From: Kitasatospora cinereorecta
GTDB lineage: Bacteria > Actinomycetota > Actinomycetes > Streptomycetales > Streptomycetaceae
DNA length: 64,000 nucleotides
Direction: 5' to 3'
Assembly: GCF_024172095.1 (NCBI RefSeq)
Contig: NZ_JAMZDX010000002.1
Span: forward strand, 1,240,001-1,304,000
The position numbers and the translations under genes were made by a program. The notes under the pieces are model-generated. The model saw only the letters and a list, made by a program, of their open reading frames with translations, did not search any database and had not been told where the DNA came from. Below are positions 25,738-33,334 of the stretch, piece after piece; position 1 is the stretch's first letter; each line of letters opens with the position of its first letter.

Positions 25738-26502
25738 TCAGCCCGTGGCGGGGCGCAGTCGCAGGCCGGCCATGCCGCCGTCGACGGCGAGCGCGACGCC
25801 GGTGGTCGAACCGGCGAGGGGTCCGGCGAGGTAGGCGATCGCGGCGGCGACCTCCTGCGCGCTGACCAGTCGGCCGTGCGGCTGGCGGGCGTTGAGGGCG
25901 GCGCGTTCGGCCTCGGCGTCGGGGGAGCGGTCCAGGAGGCGGGCCACCCACGGAGTGTCCACGGTGCCGGGGTTGACGCAGGTGACCCGGATGCCCTCGC
26001 CGATGTGGTCGGCGGCCATGGCCAGGGTCAGCGCGTAGACGGCGCCCTTGCTGGCCGAGTACAGCGCCCGGCCGGGCAGCCCGGCGGTCGCCGCGATCGA
26101 GCAGGTGTTGACCACTGCGGCGTGTGCCGACCGTCGCAGGTGCGGCAGCGCGGCGCGGGTGGTCCGGACGACGCCGAGCACGTTGATGTCGAGCACCTGC
26201 CGCCACTGCTCGTCCGGGTTGTCCTCGACGGTGCCGACCGCGCCGACCCCGGCGTTGTTGACCAGGATGTCCAGTCCGCCGAGTGCCTCCGCGGCCGCCT
26301 CGACGGCCGTCCGTACGCTGGCGTCCTCGCCCACGTCGGCGGTGAATCCGAGCAGGGGCGCGGGCAGCACGCCGGGCGCGAGGTCGAGCACGGCCACCCG
26401 CGCGCCGCGCTCGGCCAGCAGTTCGGCGGTGGCCAGTCCGATGCCCGAGGCGCCGCCGGTCACGATGGCCCGCAGACCCGCCAGTTCCGTCGGTTCCGTC
26501 AC
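25738..26502 (-). CDS. SDR oxidoreductase, 2-keto-3-deoxy-L-fuconate dehydrogenase-like
   Basis: The 254-residue SDR has IVTGGASGIGLATAELL, ILVNNAGVGAVG, the Ser in VVNTCSIAA, the catalytic YSASKGAVYALTLAMA and PGTVDTPW. In L-fucose pathways of this type an SDR oxidises the C4 hydroxyl of 2-keto-3-deoxy-L-fuconate to the 2,4-diketo acid with NAD. GTG 26502 overlaps the FAH stop by four bases (GTGA), so the two consecutive enzymes are translationally coupled. Confidence 0.88.
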   Translation of the reverse strand: MTEPTELAGLRAIVTGGASGIGLATAELLAERGARVAVLDLAPGVLPAPLLGFTADVGEDASVRTAVEAAAEALGGLDILVNNAGVGAVGTVEDNPDEQWRQVLDINVLGVVRTTRAALPHLRRSAHAAVVNTCSIAATAGLPGRALYSASKGAVYALTLAMAADHIGEGIRVTCVNPGTVDTPWVARLLDRSPDAEAERAALNARQPHGRLVSAQEVAAAIAYLAGPLAGSTTGVALAVDGGMAGLRLRPATG

Positions 26503-27368
26503 GGTCGGTCCTCCTTCCGGGCCGCTGCGAAGGTCTGCCGCTGGCTGCCGAGCCCGTCGATGCCGAGCTCGACCGTGTCACCGGGGCGCAGGTACGGCTG
26601 GCCCGGCAGGCCGAGCGCGACGCCGGCCGGCGTTCCGGTGTTGACCACGTCACCCGGTTCGAGGACCAGGTACTGACTGAGATACCACAGCAGGTACGCC
26701 ACGTCGAAGATCATGTCCGCGGTGGTGCCGTGCTGCCGCCGGACGCCGTTGACCTCGGTGGTCAGCCGCAGCCGCTGCGGGTCGGTGATCTCGTCCGGCG
26801 TGACCAGCCACGGGCCCAGCGGGTTGAAGGTCTCGCAGGACTTGCCGAGGTCCCACTGGCCGGAGTACTCGAGCTGGAACTCCCGCTCGGACACGTCGTT
26901 GCTGATCGCGTACCCGGCCACGCAGCCCAGGGCCTCCTCGGGGGAGTCCAGGTAGCGGGCGCGGCGGCCGATGACCACCGCGAGCTCGACCTCCCAGTCG
27001 GTCTTCACCGACCCGCGGGGGATCTGCACCCGGTCGTACGGGCCGACGACGGTGCCCGGGTCCTTCATGAAGACCACCGGCCGGGTCGGGACGGCCGCGT
27101 TGGTCTCCCGTGCGTGGTCGCGGTAGTTCAGGCCGATGCAGACGACCTTGCCCGGGCGGGCCACGGGTGCACCGACCCGCAGGCCGGGGGCGGTCAGCTC
27201 CGGGAGCCGGCCCTGCTCCAGGGCGGCCCGCGCGCGGGCCGCACCGTCTTCGGCCAGGAACCGGCCGTCGATCTCCACCGTGACCGGTGACAGGTCCAGC
27301 AGCCGTCCGTCCTCCGTCAGCACGGCCGGTACCTCATGGCCGGCGGGGCCGACCCGCAGCAGTTTCAT
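26499..27368 (-). CDS. Fumarylacetoacetate hydrolase-family protein, 2,4-diketo-3-deoxy-L-fuconate hydrolase-like
   Basis: The 289-residue protein has an N-terminal small domain and the FAH barrel: VVCIGLNYRDHARET, PVVFMKDPGTVVGPYD and the metal-binding glutamates in DWEVELAVVIG. YAISNDVSEREFQ and GDVVNTGTPAGVALG follow. The closest functional group by context cleaves 2,4-diketo-3-deoxy-L-fuconate to pyruvate and L-lactate. It is the promoter-proximal gene of the leftward operon. ATG 27368 is preferred over frames further upstream that run into the promoter DNA. Confidence 0.88.
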   Translation of the reverse strand: MKLLRVGPAGHEVPAVLTEDGRLLDLSPVTVEIDGRFLAEDGAARARAALEQGRLPELTAPGLRVGAPVARPGKVVCIGLNYRDHARETNAAVPTRPVVFMKDPGTVVGPYDRVQIPRGSVKTDWEVELAVVIGRRARYLDSPEEALGCVAGYAISNDVSEREFQLEYSGQWDLGKSCETFNPLGPWLVTPDEITDPQRLRLTTEVNGVRRQHGTTADMIFDVAYLLWYLSQYLVLEPGDVVNTGTPAGVALGLPGQPYLRPGDTVELGIDGLGSQRQTFAAARKEDRP

Positions 27369-27642
27369 CGGAGAAATTCCCTTCGGGCCTGGATCGCGTG
27401 TGCGAGGGAGCCTAGGAGGCTTGATCGGGTGATGCAAGGAGTACATCAGATGTATTTGCCTCGGGCAAGGGTGGCCTCGGGGTTGTTTGCCCAGTAAAAC
27501 GGCCTTCGGCTTCTTCCGGGGAGGGAAAATGAATCAGAAACATCGCGGACTTGCCTTGATGGATGTACGAGCTTCTGCCTAGAGTTGAGGAGCGGCCTCT
27601 TCCGGCCACGACTTGTCAGGATCGACCACGAGGAGGCGCGCG
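27369..27642. promoter_or_regulatory. Divergent promoter region of the FAH operon and aldolase-lut operon
   Basis: This 274-bp gap is AT-rich compared with the window (27430-27460 and 27520-27585). It holds the dyad TACATCAGATGTA, the 11-mer ATCAGAAACAT at 27533-27543 shared with the GntR promoter at 20285-20295, and a further ATGGATGTACGAGC near 27561. The layout suggests joint control of both operons by the FadR-like regulators. Confidence 0.5.
27442..27454. promoter_or_regulatory. Candidate GntR/FadR-type operator TACATCAGATGTA
   Basis: Five-base arms TACAT and ATGTA flank CAG, so 12 of 13 positions are symmetric. The core CATCAGATG resembles the CTGATA/CATCAG elements before the importer and regulator genes at 20072-20295. 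It is 74 bp upstream of the FAH start. Confidence 0.45.
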
Positions 27643-28347
27643 ATGAGTCTGTCCTCCATCCCGCTCACCCGCATCGCCCCGGTCGTCGCGGCCGTCCGCG
27701 CCCGCGAGGTCGCCGACCCGGTCGCCCTGTGCACGGCCCTCGCCGAGGGCGGCATCCACTGGGTCGAGTTCAACACCGCCGTCCCGGCACCGGCCGCCCG
27801 GCCGGTCGGCGCCGCCGGCCGACCCGGAACCCGGGTGGGCGTCGGCCCGATCCTGACGGTGAACCAGGCCGAGTCGGCAGCCGCGCGAGGTGCCGCCTTC
27901 CTGGTCGCGCCGGGCTGCGACCCGGCGATCGCCCGCGCGGCGCGACGGCTCGGCCTGCCCTTCGTCCTGGGCGCCCTGACCGCCACCGACATCGCCGACG
28001 CGGCGCACCTGGGCGCGTCGGCGGTGAAGGTCTTCCCCGCCGGCACCGTCGGGCCGCGCTACTTTCAGGAGATGCACGACCGCTACCCGCACCTGCCGAT
28101 GATCGCCGCCGGCGGGGTGGGCGCCGACGACGCCGCCGACTACCTGGCGGCGGGAGCGGCCGCGGTCTGTGTGGGGGAGGACGTCGTGTCACCGGCCGCG
28201 GTCGCCTCCGGCGACTGGGCCGAGATCACCCGCCGGGCCCGGGACTTCACCGCCGGCCTGCCGGAGTGGTGCGCCGCGTCGCGGGCCCCGGGCCGCCCCG
28301 GCCAGCTGGCGTCGGTCACCGCACGGGCCATGGCCGTGCCCTGGTAG
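27643..28347 (+). CDS. KDPG/KHG-type class I aldolase
   Basis: The 234-residue barrel carries the family glutamate in GGIHWVEFNTA (Glu42) and the Schiff-base lysine in GASAVKVFPAGTVG (Lys129), then MIAAGGVGADDAADYL for phosphate or carboxylate binding. Such aldolases split 2-keto-3-deoxy acids (phosphorylated or not) into pyruvate and an aldehyde. GAGGAGG precedes ATG 27643. It heads the operon with lutABC. The substrate may be KDG or KDPG from the UxuA branch, or 2-keto-3-deoxy-L-fuconate to pyruvate and L-lactaldehyde. No kinase gene is nearby, which leans toward a non-phosphorylated substrate. Confidence 0.82.
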   Translation: MSLSSIPLTRIAPVVAAVRAREVADPVALCTALAEGGIHWVEFNTAVPAPAARPVGAAGRPGTRVGVGPILTVNQAESAAARGAAFLVAPGCDPAIARAARRLGLPFVLGALTATDIADAAHLGASAVKVFPAGTVGPRYFQEMHDRYPHLPMIAAGGVGADDAADYLAAGAAAVCVGEDVVSPAAVASGDWAEITRRARDFTAGLPEWCAASRAPGRPGQLASVTARAMAVPW

Positions 28348-28418
28348 GCCGCGGCCGTAGCCTGCCGTTCCCGCCTCCGCACCACGCCGGGGCCGTTGAT
28401 GATCTCCAGGGAGTTGCT

Positions 28419-29150
28419 TTGCGAGTCGCGCTCTTCGTCACCTGCGTCAATGACGCGCTCTACCCCGGGACGGGGCGGGCGGTGGTGAGACTGCTGGAGC
28501 GGCTCGGTGTGGAGGTCGACTTTCCCGAGGCCCAGACCTGCTGCGGGCAGCCGCAGTTCAACACCGGCTACCGGGCGGAGACCCTGCCGCTGGCCCGTCG
28601 CACCGCCGCCGCGTTCGCCGGCTACGACTACGTGGTCACCCCGTCCGGCTCGTGCGCGGCGATGATCCACGACAACTATCCGAAGCTCGGCCTGCCCGAG
28701 GCCGAATCGCTGCCCGGCCGGGTGTACGAGCTGACCGAGTTCCTGGTCGACGTCCTCGGCGTCACCGACGTCGGCGCGTACTACCCGCACACCGTCACCT
28801 ACCACCCGTCCTGCCACGGCCTGCGGATGCTCGGGCTCGGCGACCGCCCGCTGCGGCTGCTGCGCGCCGTCAAGGGGCTGGACCTGGTCGAGCTGCCCGG
28901 CGCCGAGGAGTGCTGCGGCTTCGGCGGCACCTTCGCGGTCAAGAACCCGGCCGTGTCGGCCGCGATGGCCGCGGACAAGGTACGGAATGCGCTCGCCACC
29001 GGTGCCGAGGTGCTGTGCGGCGCCGACAACTCCTGCCTGATGCACCTCGGCGGCACCCTGCGCCGCCAGGACGCCCCGCTGCGCACCGTCCACCTCGCCG
29101 AGATCCTCGCCTCCACCGAGCACTCCACCGAGAAGGAGCCCCTGGTATGA
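28419..29150 (+). CDS. lutA: L-lactate utilisation protein LutA, (Fe-S)-binding CCG-domain subunit
   Basis: The 243-residue protein has two CCG (cysteine-rich) modules: CVNDALYPGTG...TCCGQPQFNTGYR in the first half and YHPSCHGLRMLG...AEECCGFGGTFAVKN in the second. This is the LutA/YkgE layout for an iron-sulfur subunit of the LutABC L-lactate oxidising complex. TTG 28419 follows AGGGAG by five bases; no other start gives this N-terminus. It overlaps lutB (ATGA) and follows the aldolase by 71 bp. Confidence 0.92.
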   Translation: MRVALFVTCVNDALYPGTGRAVVRLLERLGVEVDFPEAQTCCGQPQFNTGYRAETLPLARRTAAAFAGYDYVVTPSGSCAAMIHDNYPKLGLPEAESLPGRVYELTEFLVDVLGVTDVGAYYPHTVTYHPSCHGLRMLGLGDRPLRLLRAVKGLDLVELPGAEECCGFGGTFAVKNPAVSAAMAADKVRNALATGAEVLCGADNSCLMHLGGTLRRQDAPLRTVHLAEILASTEHSTEKEPLV

Positions 29151-30583
29151 GCGGCACCTACCTCGGCATGCCGGCCTTCCCCAAGGCCGCCGCCGTCTCC
29201 ACGCAGAACGCGCAGCTGCGCGCCAACCTCACCCACGCCACCCACACCATCCGCGACAAGCGCGCCAAGGCGGTCGCCGAACTCGCCGACTGGGCGGAGC
29301 TCCGGCAGGCCGGCAAGGAGATCAAGGACCGTACGCTGCGCCGCCTCGACCACTACCTGCTCCAGGCGGAGGCGGCCGTCACCGCGGCCGGCGGCACCGT
29401 CCACTGGGCGCAGGCCGCCGCCGAGGCCAACCGGATCGTCGCCGACCTGGTCAAGGCCAAGGGCGAGCGCGAGGTGGTCAAGGTCAAGTCGATGGCCACC
29501 CAGGAGATCGGCCTCAACGAAGCGCTGGCCGCCGAGGGCATCACCGCCTACGAGACCGACCTGGCCGAGCTGATCGTCCAGCTCGGCGACGACCTGCCCT
29601 CCCACATCCTGGTGCCCGCGATCCACCGCAACCGCGGTGAGATCCGCGACATCTTCCGCGAGGCGATGAGCCGTTGGGGCCGCCCCGCGCCCGAGGGCCT
29701 GACCGACTCGCCGGCCGAACTCGCCGAGGCGGCCCGCCTCCACCTGCGGGAGAAGTTCCTCCGGGCCAAGGTCGCCGTCTCCGGCGCCAACTTCCTCGTC
29801 GCCGAGACCGGCAGCCTGGTCGTGGTCGAGTCCGAGGGCAACGGCCGGATGTGCCTGACCCTGCCCGAGACGCTGATCTCCGTGGTCGGCATCGAGAAGG
29901 TCGTCCCCACCTGGCGCGACCTGGAGGTCTTCCTCCAACTGCTGCCCCGCTCCTCCACCGCCGAGCGGATGAACCCGTACACCTCGATCTGGACCGGTAC
30001 CACCCGCGGCGACGGCCCGTCCGACTTCCACTTGGTGCTCCTCGACAACGGCCGCACCGACACCCTCGCCGACGAGGTCGGCCGCCAGGCCCTGCGCTGC
30101 ATCCGCTGCTCCGCCTGCCTCAACGTCTGCCCGGTGTACGAGCGGGCCGGCGGCCACGCCTACGGCTCCCCCTACCCGGGGCCGATCGGCGCCATCCTCA
30201 CCCCCCAACTGCGCGGCCTCACCAGTGAGGTGGACGCCTCCCTGCCGTACGCCTCCACGCTCTGCGGGGCCTGCTACGAGGTCTGCCCGGTCGCCATCGA
30301 CATCCCCGAGGTCCTGGTCCACCTGCGCGAACAGGTCGCCGAGCACGGCACCGGCCACCGCGCCGAACGCGCCGCGATCAAGGCCGCGACCTGGCTCCTC
30401 GACCACCCCGCCGCCTACCGCACCGCGCTGCGCGCCGCCGCCCGCACCCGCCGCCTCCAACCCCGCCGACTGCCGCTGCCCGGCCCCGCCAAGGCCTGGA
30501 GCGACACCCGCGACCTGCCCACGATGCCCGAACAGTCCTTCCGCGACTGGTGGAAGACCCGCGGACAGGAGAACACCCCGTGA
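29147..30583 (+). CDS. lutB: L-lactate utilisation protein LutB, iron-sulfur cluster subunit
   Basis: The 478-residue protein has the LutB N-terminal domain (related to LutC; ANFLVAETGSLVVVESEGN). A ferredoxin-like module follows with two 4Fe-4S motifs, CIRCSACLNVCPVY and CGACYEVCPVAIDIP. The last 100 residues are the basic helical tail of the family. It passes electrons from L-lactate through LutA/LutC to the respiratory chain. Stop-start overlaps with lutA and lutC indicate coupled translation. Confidence 0.93.
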   Translation: MSGTYLGMPAFPKAAAVSTQNAQLRANLTHATHTIRDKRAKAVAELADWAELRQAGKEIKDRTLRRLDHYLLQAEAAVTAAGGTVHWAQAAAEANRIVADLVKAKGEREVVKVKSMATQEIGLNEALAAEGITAYETDLAELIVQLGDDLPSHILVPAIHRNRGEIRDIFREAMSRWGRPAPEGLTDSPAELAEAARLHLREKFLRAKVAVSGANFLVAETGSLVVVESEGNGRMCLTLPETLISVVGIEKVVPTWRDLEVFLQLLPRSSTAERMNPYTSIWTGTTRGDGPSDFHLVLLDNGRTDTLADEVGRQALRCIRCSACLNVCPVYERAGGHAYGSPYPGPIGAILTPQLRGLTSEVDASLPYASTLCGACYEVCPVAIDIPEVLVHLREQVAEHGTGHRAERAAIKAATWLLDHPAAYRTALRAAARTRRLQPRRLPLPGPAKAWSDTRDLPTMPEQSFRDWWKTRGQENTP

Positions 30584-31230
30584 CGACCGACTCCCGCGAG
30601 CGCGTCCTCGCCCGGATCCGGACCGCCCTCGGCGACGTCCCCGCCACCGACGAGCCGCCGCTGCGCCGCGGCTACCTGCCGGCCCACGTGACCGAGGACC
30701 GCCCCACCCTGCTCGCCGTCCTGGCCGAGAACCTCGCCGAGTACCGGGCCCACGTCAACCACGCCACCCCTCAGCAGCTCCCGGAGGTGATCGGCCGCCT
30801 GCTGCGCGAACACGACACCCGCTCGCTGGCCGTCCCCGCCGACCTGCCCCCCGGCTGGCTGTCGGCCGTCGGCGGCGTGCGGATGCTCACCGACGGGCCC
30901 GCGCTGACGGCCGAACGGCTGGACGGCATCGACAGCGCGCTGACCGGCTGCGCGCTCGCCGTCGCCGAGACCGGCACCATCGTGCTGGACGCCGGACCCG
31001 GCCAGGGCCGGCGCATCCTCACCCTCGTCCCGGACCACCACATCTGCGTGGTCCGCGCCGACCAGGTCGTCGCCTCCCTGCCACGCGCCCTCCCGCTGCT
31101 CGACCCCACCCGCCCGCAGACCTGGATCTCCGGCCCGTCCGCCACCAGCGACATCGAACTCGACCGCGTCGAGGGCGTCCACGGCCCCCGCCGCCTCGAC
31201 GTCGTCCTGGTGGGCGAGGCACCGCGATGA
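30580..31230 (+). CDS. lutC: L-lactate utilisation protein LutC
   Basis: The 216-residue product has the LUD domain: LAVPADLPPGWL, CALAVAETGTIVLDAGPGQG and LTLVPDHHICVV, then GPSATSDIELDRVEGVHGP. This is the third subunit of the LutABC complex. GTG 30580 overlaps the lutB stop and follows AGGAG. Its placement opposite a fucose-type operon whose FAH enzyme makes L-lactate points to direct disposal of that product. Confidence 0.93.
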   Translation: MTTDSRERVLARIRTALGDVPATDEPPLRRGYLPAHVTEDRPTLLAVLAENLAEYRAHVNHATPQQLPEVIGRLLREHDTRSLAVPADLPPGWLSAVGGVRMLTDGPALTAERLDGIDSALTGCALAVAETGTIVLDAGPGQGRRILTLVPDHHICVVRADQVVASLPRALPLLDPTRPQTWISGPSATSDIELDRVEGVHGPRRLDVVLVGEAPR

Positions 31231-32267
31231 GCCGGGTGGCCGTCACCGGTAGCGCCAGCGGTACCGCCACCCCTGCCGATCGAGGGCGGCCCGGTCACCG
31301 CACCGTCCGCGTCGGTGAGTTCTCCTTCGCAACCGCAGCGATCGGCAACCTGCGCACCCCGGACGGTGACCTCCACGCCGAACAGACGGTGGACGCGGCC
31401 TGGAAGTCCGGCATCCGCCACTTCGACACCTCCCCCCACTACGGCCGCGGCCGGTCCGAACGCCGCCTCGGCCGGGCACTGAGGGGCAGGCCGAGGGACG
31501 AGTACACCCTCTCCACGAGGGCCGGTTGCGTCCTCGACCCCGCCCCCGACGCCCGTGGCCGCGATCGCGCCGACGGCCTGGCCGGCCCGGCCGCGTACCG
31601 GCGGCGCCGGGACTTCAGCGCCGAGGGCATACGCCGCTCCGTCGAGGAGAGCCTGAACCGGCTCGGCCTCGACCGGATCGACCTCGTCTACCTGCCCGAC
31701 CCCGACGACCGGACCGACCAGGCTCTGGACCACGCCTACCCCGCGCTCGAGCGGCTGCGCGCCGAGGGCGTGATCGGCGCGATCGGCCTCGCGGTGGACC
31801 GGACCGAGCAGCCGGACCACATCCTCCGCGACACCGACCTCGACGCGCTCCTGCTGACCGGCCGCTACACCCTCCTCGACCAGCGCGGCCTGGCCGGACT
31901 GCTGCCGTTGGCAGCGGAGCGGGGCGTCGCCGTGGTCGTCGGCGGGGTCTTCAACTCCGGTCTGCTCGCCGCCCCCGGGCCCGAGACGGCCTTCGACTAC
32001 GCGCCCGCGCATCTGCAGCTCCTGGAACAGGAAGTCGAGTTGAGGACCGTCTGCGAGCGGTACGGCGTTCCGCTCCGGGCCGCCGCCCTGCGCTTCCCGT
32101 TCGGCCACCCGGCCGTGGCCCGAGCCCTGGTCGGCACCCGCAGCGCGCGCGAGGTCAGGGACGCCGTGGCCATGCTCCACTGCCCCATCCCGGACGCGCT
32201 GTGGACGGAACTGAAGGCACGCCGACTGCTCCCCGCCCACGTGCCGACCCCCAAGCAGGCGGGCTGA
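31227..32267 (+). CDS. Aldo/keto reductase-like protein lacking the catalytic Lys and His
   Basis: The 346-residue protein is a clear paralogue of the enzyme encoded at 24645 (shared blocks LTGRYTLLDQRGLAGLLP, GGVFNSGLL, GVPLRAAALRFPFGHPAVA). Asp67 and Tyr72 remain (FDTSPHYGRG), but the tetrad Lys is Arg98 (LSTRAG) and the His is Pro157 (VYLPDPDD). It also has a longer N-terminus. The changes are in the DNA codons AGG and CCC, not at a frame error. ATG 31227 overlaps the lutC stop (ATGA). It may be a pseudoenzyme, a sugar sensor or an enzyme with altered chemistry. Confidence 0.85.
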   Translation: MSRVAVTGSASGTATPADRGRPGHRTVRVGEFSFATAAIGNLRTPDGDLHAEQTVDAAWKSGIRHFDTSPHYGRGRSERRLGRALRGRPRDEYTLSTRAGCVLDPAPDARGRDRADGLAGPAAYRRRRDFSAEGIRRSVEESLNRLGLDRIDLVYLPDPDDRTDQALDHAYPALERLRAEGVIGAIGLAVDRTEQPDHILRDTDLDALLLTGRYTLLDQRGLAGLLPLAAERGVAVVVGGVFNSGLLAAPGPETAFDYAPAHLQLLEQEVELRTVCERYGVPLRAAALRFPFGHPAVARALVGTRSAREVRDAVAMLHCPIPDALWTELKARRLLPAHVPTPKQAG

Positions 32268-32294
32268 CCCGGACCGCCCTGTCCCTGATGGTGG

Positions 32295-33323
32295 TTACGC
32301 CCCGTCCAGCGCCTCCACGAGGGCCGCCAGGAACTCCTTCGGCCGTTCCAGCTGCACGCTGTGCCCGGCCCCCTCGACCACCACCTCGCGCACCCGCCCG
32401 CCTGCCGCGGCGTACCGGTCCAGTACGGCACGGGTCTGCGTCACCATCGGCTGCGCCGGGCATGCGTCGGCGCCGGGCCAACCAGGAACCAGGCCGAGAG
32501 CACCCAGGTGGGCCAGGTCGAAGAGCGAGGTGTCGGAGACGATCACATCGGCCGAGCCGCGGATCCACAGGATGGGCGGTTTCGGCTCGACCAGTTCCAG
32601 GTCGTCGATCCGGAAGTGGGTGGGCGCCATCGAGTTGAGCACCCCTCGCTCGCCGGGGGCGAAGCCCGGCCAGGCATCGCTCGGACGGCTGTCGCCCGGG
32701 TAGTGGCCGTCCCCGACCCGGGTGGTGAGCATGGCGGTCAGGTAGCGGTCCGGCTCGGCCAGCGGCTCGCTGACGTAGGCGGTGTCCAGGACCGAGCGCG
32801 GCGCGAACGGGGACGCGGAGCCCAGGTCACCCTCGCGCAGCAGCCGGACGAACTCGGGGGCCGCGCCGCCCGCGCCGGAGCCCGCGCCGTCGGGCGAGTT
32901 GAGCTGCCCGTCCACTCCGTGGGTGCCGCCGAAGCCGTACGGGGAGACCGGGTTGACCAGGGTGAGCGAGCGGACCAGGTCCGGTCGGTCGCGCAGGAGT
33001 TGCAGGACCACACCACCGCCCATGCTCCAGCCGACCAGGTGCACCGGGCCGAGCGCCAGCGCCCGGAGGAAGGAGAGCAGGTCCTCGCTGTGGTCGCGCA
33101 GGCCCCGGGTGGCGTCCACCGGCAGCGGCTCGGTGCCGCCGAAACCGCGCAGGTCGGGCGCCAGCGGGCGGTAGCGGGTGGGGAGCGCGGCCATGGTCGA
33201 GTGCCAGAAGACACTGGAGGAGACGTTGCCGTGCACCAGGACCACGGGTTCCCCGGTGCGGTCCTCGATCTCGGCGTAGCTCACGGTCAGTCGTCGGGTT
33301 GCGGTCAGTCGATCGGCAATCAT
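32295..33323 (-). CDS. Alpha/beta-hydrolase fold enzyme
   Basis: The 342-residue hydrolase has the oxyanion region VVLVHGNVSSSVFW, the nucleophile elbow GWSMGGG, the acid in IRGSADVIVSD and the catalytic His in GAGHSVQLERP. The large insertion around residues 130-250 would form a cap. No signal peptide is seen, so it is probably cytoplasmic. It lies 11 bp after a secreted lipase gene in the same direction and convergent with the lut operon (27 bp away). The substrate is unknown; ester or lactone hydrolysis is likely. Confidence 0.85.
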   Translation of the reverse strand: MIADRLTATRRLTVSYAEIEDRTGEPVVLVHGNVSSSVFWHSTMAALPTRYRPLAPDLRGFGGTEPLPVDATRGLRDHSEDLLSFLRALALGPVHLVGWSMGGGVVLQLLRDRPDLVRSLTLVNPVSPYGFGGTHGVDGQLNSPDGAGSGAGGAAPEFVRLLREGDLGSASPFAPRSVLDTAYVSEPLAEPDRYLTAMLTTRVGDGHYPGDSRPSDAWPGFAPGERGVLNSMAPTHFRIDDLELVEPKPPILWIRGSADVIVSDTSLFDLAHLGALGLVPGWPGADACPAQPMVTQTRAVLDRYAAAGGRVREVVVEGAGHSVQLERPKEFLAALVEALDGA

Positions 33324-33334
33324 GTGACCGGTCC

